Below are positions 1-13,078 of a DNA stretch of 64,000 nucleotides, in pieces; the stretch's first letter is position 1, and every line of letters starts with the position of its first letter. The stretch lies in the NCBI GenBank assembly GCA_029204225.1, contig CM055109.1, positions 19,669,783-19,733,782 of the forward strand. The letters are read 5' to 3'. This DNA is from Diphasiastrum complanatum. Lineage: Eukaryota; Streptophyta; Lycopodiopsida; Lycopodiales; Lycopodiaceae. A program made the position numbers and the translations under genes. The notes under the pieces are model-generated. The model searched no databases and had not been told where the DNA came from. It was given only the letters and a program-made list of their open reading frames with translations.

Positions 1-720
1 CTAGATTATCTCTTTTAAGGATTTGCAAGCTTTGAGCACTAATAGGACCAAACCTTTGATGCCAAAGATCACTTTGACTATCAACAGTGCTTACCATAGC
101 TTGAGTAAAAGATCTTGCATTCAATTTGTAGAGTCAATTCCCGTTGACTCTAGCTCTTGTAGCAATCACTTTGTAGTAATTCTTGATGTCTTTGACAAGA
201 CATTTGTCACTGTCAAACTCAACCTTGAGTTGTTGATCAGTCATCATCCCAACAGATAGTAGATTGTTAGCTAAGCCAGGTACATATTGCACATTGCTTA
301 TCCTCTTTATCTTCCCGCTGGCTAACTTCACTGGTACCACTCCAAATCCTTTAATAGATAGTAATTGGCCATCGGCTTGTCCAACTTCATCACCATTGTG
401 AGTTTCCTTGAGTTCTGAAAACCACTCTTTCCTTGAAGTCATGTGCTTGGACGCACCACTATTAATGTACTAGGTATCCTTAGCTTCATCACTTGTCATT
501 AATGTTGTGATGAACAAATTTGGACTTTCACCTATATCATTTTCATATTGATCATCATGGTATTGATGTTGATCAGCATAGTTGTCTTCATAATAATCAT
601 CATCAAATTGATGTTGATCAGCATAATTGCTCGCTTGCCATTTGTCTTTTCTTTGTTCTATCTCCTTCTATTTCTTGAAGCATTCACACTCCCTTCAATT
701 TTCTTGTATCTCTGATAGCT
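1..720 (-). pseudogene. Copia Gag / protease / pre-integrase remnant
   Basis: Read on the minus strand from about 720 down to 1, this is one Ty1/copia polyprotein segment. It shows an acidic D/Q/Y-rich stretch (about 640-540), then a protease-like motif NSGASKHMT near 470-440, and finally a pre-integrase motif LWHQRFGPIS near 40. The protease normally carries D-S/T-G; here Asp reads as Asn. In-frame stops occur just before this motif and near 136. The longest open piece is 134-442. The zinc-knuckle region expected near 680-720 is degraded. It is cut at the window edge, so integrase may lie outside. It is an inactive fossil; the family assignment is firm from the ordered motifs. Confidence 0.82.
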
Positions 721-779
721 AAATGTGAGACTAAGCATTTGTTTTTTGATGAAGTGCAGATCCATCAAGATTCATTGTT

Positions 780-1115
780 CTTGGAGGTGGATCCAAACAT
801 CAAGTGAACAGTATTGGTTCACTGTGGCTCAACACCAATGGCAGAGACAGATGACTCAAAGATGTTCTATTCGTGCCTACACTGTAGCAGGATTTGCTTT
901 CTGTGGCAAGAATAGCTGATGCAGGGATGCGTGTGACGTTTTTCGATGAAGCATGCAATGTGGTTGATGCCAGTACCCTGATCACTCAAGGCAAAAAAAA
1001 AAGGTAATCTATATCACCTGAAGGTACACCTGCCTGCAGATCAAGTGCATCAGACTCATGATGATTCGTCGGACACTCTGTGGCACATGAGACTATGCCA
1101 CATGAATTCAATGGC
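780..1115 (+). pseudogene. Copia protease-to-pre-integrase remnant, opposite strand
   Basis: The plus strand encodes a Copia-like stretch with the motif LKDVLFVPTL followed by DLLSVARIADAGMRVTFFD and, after a frameshift at an A-run near 990-1000, a pre-integrase LWHMRLCHMNSM motif near 1080-1115. Stops interrupt it before and after the LKDVLFVP motif. It is a different Copia lineage from the minus-strand remnant next to it. Downstream it abuts a non-Copia dispersed repeat at about 1123, so the junction is either an old insertion or a deletion end. No working protein is possible. Confidence 0.7.
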
Positions 1116-1122
1116 ACTTTAC

Positions 1123-1850
1123 TATCTTGTACTTTTATTTCTGAATGCATATATACATGTACTAAAACTTTTGATATCGAGTGACCTCCCAGAGTAGTTT
1201 TAAACGCCAGAATTTTTGCTTTCCAGTAAGATTTGTATGTCATTTTTGTCCTTTTCTTCTGTCGAAAATTGCCCTTTGATGATGGATGCAACAACACCCA
1301 CGAATTTTTCATGTATTTTGTTGGCTTCTAGTTATCAGCTTCATCTTTCTCATTGTAAAGAATCATAGACTCAACAGTAGATATTGGTCTCCTTGCCATT
1401 GCTATTTTGAAAGCTTGGACACCAAAAATTTCTCTGATACAATACTTAATTTCAATTTTTCAATCCACATTTAGTCTAATGTGAATGCCACCGTAGTCAC
1501 AATTAGTACACACACTATATTTTAAGTAATTGTGCATACTATATTTCTATAACTGTAACTAGTATGGTTAGCAAATTTCATTATACTAGCCAAAATAGTT
1601 AAGTAGATTTCACATGAGGTATTGACGTCGGGCAGGCAGGAAGAGCACACCAATGGGATACGTCCATGCTGCCCGGACACAAATTTCAAAGTTTTCTATA
1701 ATGTATTTTTATTTCTCAGTTTATTTGAGCTACGTTACGTAGATTCAAATTTGTGCATTTTGATTGGGCCAGGTGATGGTCGAAACTAGAGAAAAAAAAT
1801 AAAAGTATCTTTACAAAGGGTCTTTTTTTATTTTGGAACTCCTCTAATGG
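1123..1850 (-). repeat. Dispersed repeat, copy A (gene-fragment-like)
   Basis: About 730 bp closely matches 39,822-40,550 in the same orientation. On the minus strand 1123-1312 encodes the same peptide block as the second copy (MKNSWVLL, then GNFRQKKR, then MTYKSYWKA). Similarity continues through the upstream region, including the GACGTCGGGCAG and CCAATGGGATACGTCC stretches, to about 1850. This copy is cut on the left by the Copia remnant, whereas the other copy continues into a second exon. It may be a duplicated gene 5' end carried by a transposon, or simply a repeat. Confidence 0.6.
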
Positions 1851-2622
1851 CAGCCATTTGATGAAAACACCACTTGATTTTTAAATGATTTGGAAACATA
1901 GCTAAGCCAATAAAGACATGAAATATGTCCATACAAGAGGCATCATATCAGACCTTCTTTATTTTGGAGTTTTTGTTTTGCTTTCTTTGGCCCCTTTTCA
2001 CTTGACTTGTAGATTGTTCTCTCTTTCTGTGTGTCTACTTTCATGATTAGTATTTTGGTTATTTTTTTATTTTTGAGAGTAAAATGTACAGTGACAAGTT
2101 ATATTCTTTTCTTTCTTTGAAGTGAGAAGAGTGATTTTAGGCAAAGAGAGAATAATCCAAGTTGTTCATGGAGTTAGTACATGTTACAAGAAAAGAAGTT
2201 GAAGACTACCAAACACAATACGATGCAACAAAGTAAATCAATCAGTTTGGATAGAGAAAATGAAATCTTCATTAGATATTTCTTGAAAATAGTGCCAGTG
2301 AAGGAAATTCTCATTGCCAATGATCTGCACATTTCCAAGCTCCATCACTATTTAGCTAAACACAACAACAAAGGCACTATAGATATCTCTCAACAACAAA
2401 GGCACTATAGATATCTCTCAATTTTTGTTGTCTAGGTTCGCCTGTTTGCCCATTGCTAAAGAACATCATGATGAGTCTAAATTGAGTCAGGCATACCCTT
2501 AACCCTAATTCTCAGTCCCATGGGCCCCAAAGAGCAAAAATCATTTAAACCACTCTATAGGCTTGTAGATTTGACATCTAGATTCACCCTCTTCAATTTA
2601 GACTCCCCATATTATGCTCTTT
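1851..2622. other. Unassigned AT-rich spacer with a 28-bp tandem duplication
   Basis: I see no recognisable gene. A short open frame at 2181-2435 has no recognisable domain and its tail comes from a perfect 28-bp tandem duplication (2363-2390 and 2391-2418). The last five bases, TCTTT at 2618-2622, are the left target-site copy of the large LTR composite that follows. Confidence 0.5.
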
Positions 2623-3492
2623 TGTAATTTGCAGAGACAAATTGCTCCTTAGAAATAAAGACTTTCCCAGCTTCCAACCCAGATAGATTTTGATGATATA
2701 GAATTATCAAGGATCAGTATTCTTTTAGAATATTGTATGAATTTATTGCTTTAATGAATTGAGTAACAGGCATTGACACCTGTAGAACTAAGAAACTTCG
2801 ATGAACCATGTTTGATGGTATTATGAACGTTGACCTTTCTTTCAAGGGATGTCCACGTACACATGACGTACCTAAAGAATCTGAACAAGAATAAGAAGCC
2901 CTATGGGCTTAAGGACTGGTCTCTGTTTGAGGGTATGTGCAGGTACTCGAGAAAGTGCCAGAAGAACAAGAATCGAAACAAGAAGCTTTTTAAGCTTAAA
3001 GACAATAAACAAGAAGGCTTTTGACAAAGTCTATAATGAAGGCTCAGTAGAGTCTATAAAGTAGGCTTATTTATAAGTTCATAATGAAGGCTCAGAGGAG
3101 TCTATAAAGAACAGGACAAGGCTTAGGGTCTGGTCACCCTAGTGACTTGTTCCACCATGATTGAGGATGGGCAACCTCTAGAAAATAAGTGCCAATGACC
3201 ATGACTGAGGATGGGCAACCTCTAGAAAAAAGTGCCGAGAAATCGATGGACATTATGCAAAAACAAGATGGACATATACCTTGGCTCTTCCATAGGAAGA
3301 TTGCACTTGGGTGAATTCCCAAGTTGTAATCATGTAAAATTGTATGTAATTAAAAGTCAAGTTTGAACCTTGTACCACCTACCTTCCTTCATGCATTCTA
3401 AGCTAATTGACACCTAGAATGGGGCGCCCTCCTACACTCTCACTTCATGGCCAAATCACCAAAATAACTCTCCCAAGCTAGTACACATCACC

Positions 3493-4651
3493 TATAGCGC
3501 AGGCATCCTAAAGGGAGCCGAGAACCACGACTTAGCTTTCCAGCCTTCAACTCTTGCCATCCAAACCCACTTGACATACAAGCAGCCAAGTCGCCAACAA
3601 CGATCAGACTTAACCAACTTGAAGTTCCGAAAAACCAACATTGAGATCCAACCTGGCGCCATGCCAGATCGGGGGGTCCCGATGTGGGTGACTTCCCTCC
3701 AAGCAAGCCACCCGACATACATCAAACTTAACCAACTCGAAGCTTCGTTACAAACGAGTAACATTCATTCCAAGCAAGCGGTCTGACTTACATCAGACTT
3801 AACCAACTGAAAGCTTCGTCACGAGCGTTGGAAGCCAACCTAGCGCCACACTAGACTGGACAGCCATAAACAGGTAACATCCACCCAAGCAAGCCATCCA
3901 ACTCAGCCGACAGGTTAGAGCCCGTTCCCCAAGAGCTTAACCCATTCACGTTCATGCAAGGAATACTCAGAACCACAAGCCGCGACAGATATGGAAACAA
4001 CCAGTTCCTGGACCAAATGGTCCCGACAGCATACCGCTGGCGCCAGGACCGAATGGTCCCGACGGCATACCGCTGGCGTCCCGGGATACGACCCTCAGCT
4101 ATGTGCCAAATTAAAAATTTTGAAAGCGGCCTTACAACTGGCGCTTTTACCGAACACTGAAACCCAGAAGGTAATCAGAGTCAGTTTGAGGAAAATCCCA
4201 CTTTATTGATAAATCTGAGAAGGTTACATTTCATGTGTGTGACCGACCCTAGTCTCCGGGGCGCTAGCATGCCAAGGCGAGAGCCATGACAACATTCCAG
4301 CAAGGGAGGCTGAGACTTGGTTGGAGCTCGCCCTGAGTCGCAACCCGCACTCCCCAATAGTATTGGTGTGATTCGGCACCCCCCCTCATACCAAGCACTC
4401 TACCCAAGCTGGTAAAGCACGTTTTTTCTCGTGTGAGGTGATTGCACATCGATCTGAGCTCTCTGGACTCCGCTAGAACCGATCAAAGATTTTCAGCCAT
4501 AGGAACTTGGCGCCGGCTGGATTCTGGTCACAGTGGCGCCGGGAGAGGCGTCGGCGTCGTTGGCGCCGGGAGCAGCAGGGGCGCTGCTGGCGCCAGGAAC
4601 ATAGCTGGCGCCGATGGCGCCGGAAGTAAAGCTTGTAAAGGTAGCTTTACA
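3493..4651. mobile_element. 1.16-kb insertion with 8-bp target duplication and 3' hairpin
   Basis: The segment is missing from LTR 2 and LTR 3, and ACATCACC occurs on both sides (3485-3492 and 4652-4659), as expected for an 8-bp target duplication (hAT-like size). Its right end is a perfect 8-bp stem with a 4-base loop (TTGTAAAG / GTAG / CTTTACAA, 4632-4651). It is more GC-rich than the host LTR and is internally repetitive: three copies of a motif around CAGACTTAACCAACT (near 3605, 3722, 3800) and many GGCGCC hexamers (4030-4080 and 4510-4625). I see no convincing long terminal inverted repeat and no transposase. Class is uncertain: non-autonomous hAT-like is one option. Confidence 0.7.
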
Positions 4652-4788
4652 ACATCACCCATTCACCCTCCCTAACTAAAACACCTCATCCATGCACTCC
4701 ACTTCTCCCTAAGTCCAATTGGAGTCTCCCTCATACCTCATACACTTGAACTTGACACTCACTCACTTTTGAAGGCCTCTCCACTCTC

Positions 4789-4795
4789 TATATAA
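4789..4795 (+). promoter_or_regulatory. TATA box of LTR 1
   Basis: TATATAA sits in a CTCTC-TATATAAG-TGG context after the CCACTCTC stretch and is conserved in LTR 2. It would place LTR transcription start near 4820. Confidence 0.6.
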
Positions 4796-4975
4796 GTGGA
4801 AATGTTCCCCTCTGCCAGGGGGATGAAGGGATAATGCATCCAGACTCTGCCATTTTATTGTTTGTTGTGTACAGGTGCTCTGGAGAAGAGGATTGAGGGA
4901 CTATGTCATTTTTGTGATTGTAGGATTAATTGGAGCTCAGACCCTTGGATTTCTATCTCACTCTCAGATCACCAC

Positions 4976-5088
<113 letters not shown>

Positions 5089-5159
5089 TTCACCTTCTCT
5101 CAAAACTATGGTATGCTCTTGAAACTGTTACCCATATGTTAGAATGGCTGATCAGTTCT

Positions 5160-5580
5160 CTTGCATGTCATAGTATCTGTGGCCAATTGTCTATGCATGT
5201 CAGATGTAGAGCTTGCATGTCAGTTTGGAAGCTTGCATGTCATAGCATCAGTGGCCTATTGTCTTTGCATGTTAGATCTAGAGCTTGCATGTCAGTCTGG
5301 AAGCTTGCATGTTAGTTTGGAAGCTTGCATGTCTTAGCACCAGTGGTTTATTGCCCATGCATGTCAGATCTAGAGCTCGCATGTTAGTTTTAAAGCTTGC
5401 ATATCAGTATTGAAGCTTGCATGTCACTCCATGCATTCCTGAAAGGCCATGCATGTCACTTCATGACAGTTGCATGTCAAGAATCTATGAACCCTTATGA
5501 TTGCATGTAAAGAATCTAAGATCCATTGGGATCACATGACAAGAATCTAAGATCCAACATGATTGCATGTCGGAAAGATT
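5160..5580 (+). repeat. Dense TGCATGTCA motif cluster in LTR
   Basis: Around twenty occurrences of GCATGT, mostly TTGCATGTCA or TGCATGTCAG, are spaced about 10-40 bp apart. The block is kept in LTR 2 (8350-8820) and LTR 3 (11620-12055). TGCATG is the core of the plant RY/Sph element bound by B3-domain factors such as ABI3 and FUS3. Position downstream of the TATA box suggests transcribed leader sequence; binding is inferred only. Confidence 0.7.
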
Positions 5581-5759
5581 GAGACTGATGAAGAGATGTC
5601 TATGCTTTTGTTAAGCTAGTTATGTAATTAAGATCTATGAATATGAATTAAGACTATGTTAAGTTGATGTTCCTACATCTAAGACACTACTGGAATCCAT
5701 TGTATATGTCATTGGCATTGGCCAATTGGATTTGCATAACGATAAGAAAAGAATCCTTC

Positions 5760-5801
5760 GGGGGGGGGGGGGGGGGGGCGGGGGGGGGGGGGGGGGGGGG
5801 G
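5760..5801. repeat. Poly-G tract in LTR 1
   Basis: About 41 of 42 bases are G. The homologous position is a shorter G-rich run in LTR 2 (9004-9030) and a long interrupted one in LTR 3 (12239-12286). It could form G-quadruplexes or reflect sequencing/assembly error. Confidence 0.85.
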
Positions 5802-5998
5802 CATCTTGACCCCTCAGTGCTTCTGCTATTATGTGAATGAATCTTTGTGATGAAATGTTTTTTTCAAGTTTTGATTTAAACTCTTAGTTGATTTTCATTA
5901 AGTTGATCTGAGACTAGCTTTATGCGAATGAAAAGCCAATCTGTTCTTTTGGCCTTTAAGCACTTAGGACAGGCCCTTTGCACCTCGAGTTCATAGCT

Positions 5999-6010
5999 TG
6001 GTATCAGAGC
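5999..6010 (+). promoter_or_regulatory. Primer-binding site, first internal region
   Basis: TGGTATCAGAGC lies 3 bases after the LTR 1 end and matches the initiator-Met tRNA 3' end used by plant Copia elements. The second internal region has TGGTATCAAAGC at 9227-9238, with one change. Confidence 0.88.
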
Positions 6011-6518
6011 TTTGGTTTAATTTGTCATGAACTTGATGTGAAGAATTTGTATGTTTATGCATGGCAGAAGAACTCAAAGCTCCACCCGGTGTTTAAGAGG
6101 CCTTGTGCTTCGAAAAACAAGAACTGCTTAGAAAAGATCAAGAAGACCAAGACTCCAACTAGGCCTGAGGAAGAACCAGATGACCACGAAACACTGCAAG
6201 CCTACTTGTGGAGGACTAGAAGACCATGCCTATCAAGAACATACAATCCAAGACTAGTTTTGGCCATAGAATCATTGAAGGCCGTACTGGTAAAACAGAG
6301 GGAGAATTTTTTAAACCATAAAGACTGTCCTCTAGGTCCACAAGAGTGTTTGAGATGTAGATCTCGAAATACTTTAGAGAAAAACATCAAATAGGATGTT
6401 AAATCCTAAGTTGTTTTTAAGAAAGATTTTGATTCAATACTATCAGTAGTTTGCTTTGAATGTTTTAAACATGTGAGTTTGAGATCTGAGCTTTTAGTAG
6501 CTTAGTGTTAGTTTATAC

Positions 6519-6812
6519 TTGTTGCATACTTTATATGCGAAAGTAAACCGTGATGATATGATGAATTGGAATGGACCTAGATTTCAAACATCTTTTGAAA
6601 TCATGAATAGGAAGTTAAACCTCCTAAGACATAATGTAAAACCATGGCTAGTATGGCAACATACTAAGAAGGAATGGGGACTGAAAACTTTAAGACCTCT
6701 ATACCCTATCTCATTCCTAAATCCCCAAATAAACAATTTTATAATGAAATTGCTCTTTGAGCAATTTAAAGCTCGGGATGAAAATGAAATGATTGGATCT
6801 ACCCGAGACTAA
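6519..6812 (+). CDS. Short unknown protein of the non-autonomous element
   Basis: A 97-codon open frame kept at the same place in the second internal region (9731-10039, 102 codons) with mostly single-residue differences. The shared core includes FQTSFEIMNRKLNLL and LKTLRPLYPISFLN. It is basic and Trp/Leu-rich; I recognise no domain. Persistence in both copies hints at coding function or recent duplication, and these cannot be separated without a substitution test. A Gag fragment is possible. Confidence 0.35.
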   Translation: MLHTLYAKVNRDDMMNWNGPRFQTSFEIMNRKLNLLRHNVKPWLVWQHTKKEWGLKTLRPLYPISFLNPQINNFIMKLLFEQFKARDENEMIGSTRD

Positions 6813-7034
6813 TTCAGTAAGCTAATTCTGAATTCATAGATTAAGAGATTTGAGCTTGATCAAGGAAGAAAAGACTCTTCACCCAAAGCTGATCTTACAT
6901 ATAAGATCAAATCTGAGAGAAAGAAATAAACATAAACACAATTTGGTATCAGAATATCTAGAAATTTTTAAACAAATTTAAGACTCTTAGTTGATAAATT
7001 TTCGTTGAGGACAACGCTTTATGCGTTGGAGGGG

Positions 7035-9223
7035 TGTAATTTGCAGAGACAAATTGCTCCTTAGAAATAAAGACTTTCCCAGCTTCCAACCCAGATAAAT
7101 TTTGATGATATAGAATTATCAATGATCAATATTCTTTTAGATTATTGTATGAATTTATTGCTTTAATGAATTGAGTAACAGGCATTGACACCTGTAGAAC
7201 TAAGAAACTTCGATGAACCATGTTTGATGGTATTATGAACGCTGACCTTTCTTTCAAGGGGTGTGCATGTACACATGACGTACCTGAAGAATCTGAACAA
7301 GAATAAGAAGCCCTATGGGCTTAAGGACTGATATCTGTTTGAGGGTATGTGTAGGTACTCGAGAAAGTGCCAGAAGAACAAGAGTCGAAACAAGAAGCTT
7401 TTTAAGCTTAAAGACAGTAAACAAGAAGGCTTTTCACAAAGTCTATAATGAAGGCTCAGTAGAGTCTATAAAGTAGGCTTATTTATAAGTTCATAATGAA
7501 GGCTCAGAGGAGTCTATAAAGAACAGGACAAGGCTTAGGGTCTGGTCACCCTAGTGACTTGTTCCACCATGATTGAGGATGGGCAACCTCTAGAAAATAA
7601 GTGCCAATGACCATGACTGAGGATGGGCAACCTCTAGAAAAAAGTGCCGAGAAATCGATGGACATTATGCAAAAACAAGATGGACATATACCTTGGCTCT
7701 TCCATAGGAAGATTGCACTTGGGTGAATTCCCAAGTTGTAATCATGTAAAATTGTATGTAATCAAAAGTCAAGTTTGAACCTTGTACCACCTACCTTCCT
7801 TCATGCATTCTAAGCTAATTGACACCTAGAATGGGGCGCCCTCCTACACTCTCACTTCATGGCCAAATCACCAAAATAACTCTCCCAAGCTAGTACACAT
7901 CACCCATTCACCCTCCCTAACTAAAACACCTCATCCATGCACTCCACTTCTCCCTAAGTCCAATTGGAGTCTCCCTCACACCTCATACACTTGAACTTGA
8001 CACCTCACTCACTTTTGAAGGCCTCTCCACTCTCTATATAAGTGGAAATGCGCCCCTCTACCAAGGGAATGAAGGGATAATGCATCCAGACTCTTGCCAA
8101 TTTATTGTTTGTTGTGTACCGGTGCTCTGGAGAAGAGGATTGAGGGAATACCTCAAGGAGACTAAGTCATTTTTGTGATTGCAGGATTAATTGGAGCTCA
8201 GACCCTCGGATTTCTATCTCACTCTCAGATCACCAGACAAACACACACACACACACACACACACTCGCTCTCTCTCACTTTCACCTTCTCTCGAAACTAT
8301 GGTATGCTATTGAAACTGTTACCCATATGTTAGAATGGCTGATCAGTACTCTTGCATGTCATAGTATCTGTGGCCAATTGTCTATGCATGTCAGATGTAG
8401 AGCCTGCATGTCATAGTATTTGTGGCCAATTGTCTATGCATGTCAGATGTAGAGCTTGCATGTCAGTTTGGAAGCTTGCATGTCATAGCATCAGTGGCCT
8501 ATTGTCTTTGCATGTCAGATCTAGAGCTTGCATGTCAGTTTGGAAGCTTGCATGTTAGTTTGGAAGCTTGCATGTCTTAGCACCAGTGGTCTATTGCCCA
8601 TGCATGTCAGATCTAGAGCTCGCATGTCAGTTTTAAAGCTTGCATGTCAGTATTGAAGCTTGCATGTCACTCCATGCATTCCTGAAAGGCCATGCATGTC
8701 ACTTCATGACAGTTGCATGTCAAGAATCTATGAACCCTTATGATTGCATGTAAAGAATTTAAGATCCATTGTGATCACATGACAAGAATCTAAGATCCAA
8801 CATGATTGCATGTCGGAAAGATTGAGACTGATGAAGAGATGTCTATGCTTTTGTTAAGCTAGTTATGGAACTAAGATCTATGAATATGAATTAAGACTAT
8901 GTTAAGTTGATGTTCCTACATCTGAGACCCTACTGGAACCCATTGTATTTGTAATTGGCATTGGCCAATTGGATTTGCATAATGATAAGAAAAGAATCCT
9001 TCGAGGGGGGGGCTGGGGTTGGGGTCCCCATCTTGACCCCTCAATGCTTCCGCTATTATGTGAATGAATCTTTGTGATGAAATGTTTTTTATCGAGTTTT
9101 GATTTAAAGTCTTAGTTGATTTTCAATGAGTTGATCTGAGACTAGCTTTATGCTAATGAAAAGCCAATTTGTTCTTTTGGCCTTTAAGCACTTAGGACAG
9201 GCCCTTTGCACCTCGAGTTCACA
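7035..9223 (+). repeat. LTR 2
   Basis: 2189 bp from TGTAATTTGC to TTCACA, colinear with LTR 3 and with LTR 1 minus its insertion. It has the TATA box at 8035-8041, an (AC)12 run at 8241-8264 where the others have CT, the TGCATGTCA cluster, and a short G-rich stretch near 9004-9030. Confidence 0.9.
8035..8041 (+). promoter_or_regulatory. TATA box of LTR 2
   Basis: TATATAA in the same context as in LTR 1. In LTR 3 the site reads TATATTCG (11235-11242) and is probably damaged. Confidence 0.55.
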
Positions 9224-10261
9224 GCTTGGTATCAAAGCTTTGGTTTAATTTGTCGTGAACTTGATGTGAAGAATTTGTATGTTTATGCATGGCAGAAGAA
9301 CTCAAAGCTCCACCCGGTGTTTAAGAGGCCTTGTGCTTCAAAATGCAAGAACTGCTTGGAAAAGATGAAGAAGACCAAGACTCCAGCTAGGTCTGAGGAA
9401 GAACCAGATGACCACGAAACATTGTAAGCCTACTTGTGGAGGACTAGAAGACCATGCCTATCAAGAACATACAATCTGAGACTAGTTTCGGCCGTAAAAT
9501 CATTGAAGGTTGTACTGGTAAAACAGAGGGAGAATTTTTTAAACCATAAAGACTGTCCTCTAGGTCCAAAGAGTGTTTGAGATGTAGATCTCGAAATACT
9601 TTAGAGAAAACATCAAATAGGATGTTAAATCCTAAGTTGTTTTTAAGAAATATTTTGATTCAATACTATCAGTAGTTTGCTTTGAATGTTTTAAACATGC
9701 GAGTTTGAGATCCGAGCTTTTAGTAGCTTAGTGTTAGTTTATACATGTTTGCATACTTTATATGCGAAAGTAAACCTTGATGATATGATGAATTGGAATG
9801 GACCCAGATTTCAAACATCTTTTGAAATCATGAATAGGAAGTTAAACCTCCTAAGACATTATGTAAAATTATGGCTAGTATGGCAACATACTAAGAAGGA
9901 ATGGGGACTGAAAACTTTAAGACCTCTATACCCTATCTCATTCTTGAATCCCCAAAGAAACAATTTTATTATGAAATTGTTGTTTGAGCAATTTAAAGCT
10001 CAGGATGAAAATGAAATGATTGGATCTACCCGAGACTGATTCAGTAAGCTAATTCTGAATTCATAGATTAAGAGATCTGAGCTTGATCAAGGAAGAAAAG
10101 ACTCTTCACCCAAAGCTGATCTTACATATAAGATCAAATTTGAGAGAAAGAAATAAACATAAACACAGTTTGGTATCAGAATATCTAGAAATTTTTAAAC
10201 AGATTTAAGACTCTTAGTTGAGAAATTTTCGTTGCGGACAACGCTTTATGCGTTGGAGGGG
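9224..10261 (+). other. Internal region 2 of the composite
   Basis: 1038 bp, near-identical in layout to internal region 1: primer site at 9227-9238, an upstream frame that stops at 9427, an open frame at 9731-10039 (102 codons, homologous to 6519-6812), and the purine tract ending at 10261. No polymerase domains. Confidence 0.75.
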
Positions 10262-12474
<2,213 letters not shown>

Positions 12475-12479
12475 TCTTT

Positions 12480-13078
12480 CATCAATGAAGGAAGGCGTAT
12501 CCAGACTCTTAGCCAATTCTTCTGGCAAACTTCATTTCAAAAAGTCACTAAACAGGCTCCCACACGTGTGGATTTTACATCTAGTTCGCTTCCTTGATAT
12601 TTTGTGCCTCTTAACATGGTAAATCTAATGTCAAACTGGAAAACCTAGATCCCCATCCAAACTCCCAAAATTTGAGTTTAAGTAATTTCTTGAGTTGGAA
12701 TAGAGTTTTTAGCCCATTTTTATCCATGTTTGAGTTTCCCAAATGTGTAAATGACCCCATCTGAGTTCGCCACTTTCACCATTGGTCTTAGAATGTATTT
12801 TATAGTCATCTCATACCTAACATCTATGTTCCCCAAATTTGGAGGAGGGGGGTGTATAAAAGGAGGTGGGAATGAACTAAAATTCACATTTGCTAAGGAG
12901 ATGCTGCCGAAAATTTTCAAAAAATTTCCAGTGTTCCCGAGCATACACAAAGCACACATAGATGCCATCCAAGCATGCTCAAAGCTCACTTGCTAAAATT
13001 AGCAATTTCTAAGTTTTTTAACTTCCAGACTTACTATTTTGAGAAATTTAGACACTTTTTGGGCTTAAACTTACCACA
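12480..13078 (+). other. Upstream region of the 13.1-kb ORF with a TATA-like box
   Basis: No gene seen. TATAAAAG at 12855-12862 lies in a G-rich setting and is about 220 bp ahead of the ATG at 13079, so it could drive that frame. CACACGTGTGG at 12564-12574 is one of several such palindromes in the window. I could not define an LTR or primer site here. Confidence 0.4.

Larger units (their letters stand above)
5996..7034 (+). other. Internal region 1 of the composite
   Basis: 1039 bp between LTR 1 and LTR 2. An open frame crosses the primer site and ends at 6394; it is rich in Lys/Arg and Pro and includes CASKNKNC and EEEPDDHETL, but has no Met after the primer site and no recognisable domain. 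The copy in internal region 2 stops early at 9427. A second short frame is listed separately. The end is the purine tract GGAGGGG just before 7035. The region resembles leader and partial Gag; no protease, RT or integrase is present. Confidence 0.7.

Noticed and set aside
1123-1312. Resemblance of the TYKSYWKA peptide block to a NAC-domain motif
   Set aside because: Only a few residues match and the other NAC subdomains are absent.
4200-4440. Possible SINE-like tRNA A and B boxes on the minus strand (CAGCTTGGGTAGAGTGC and GGGTTGCGACTC)
   Set aside because: Box spacing and flanks are imperfect, and no poly-A/T end or own target duplication was found; left as a hint only.
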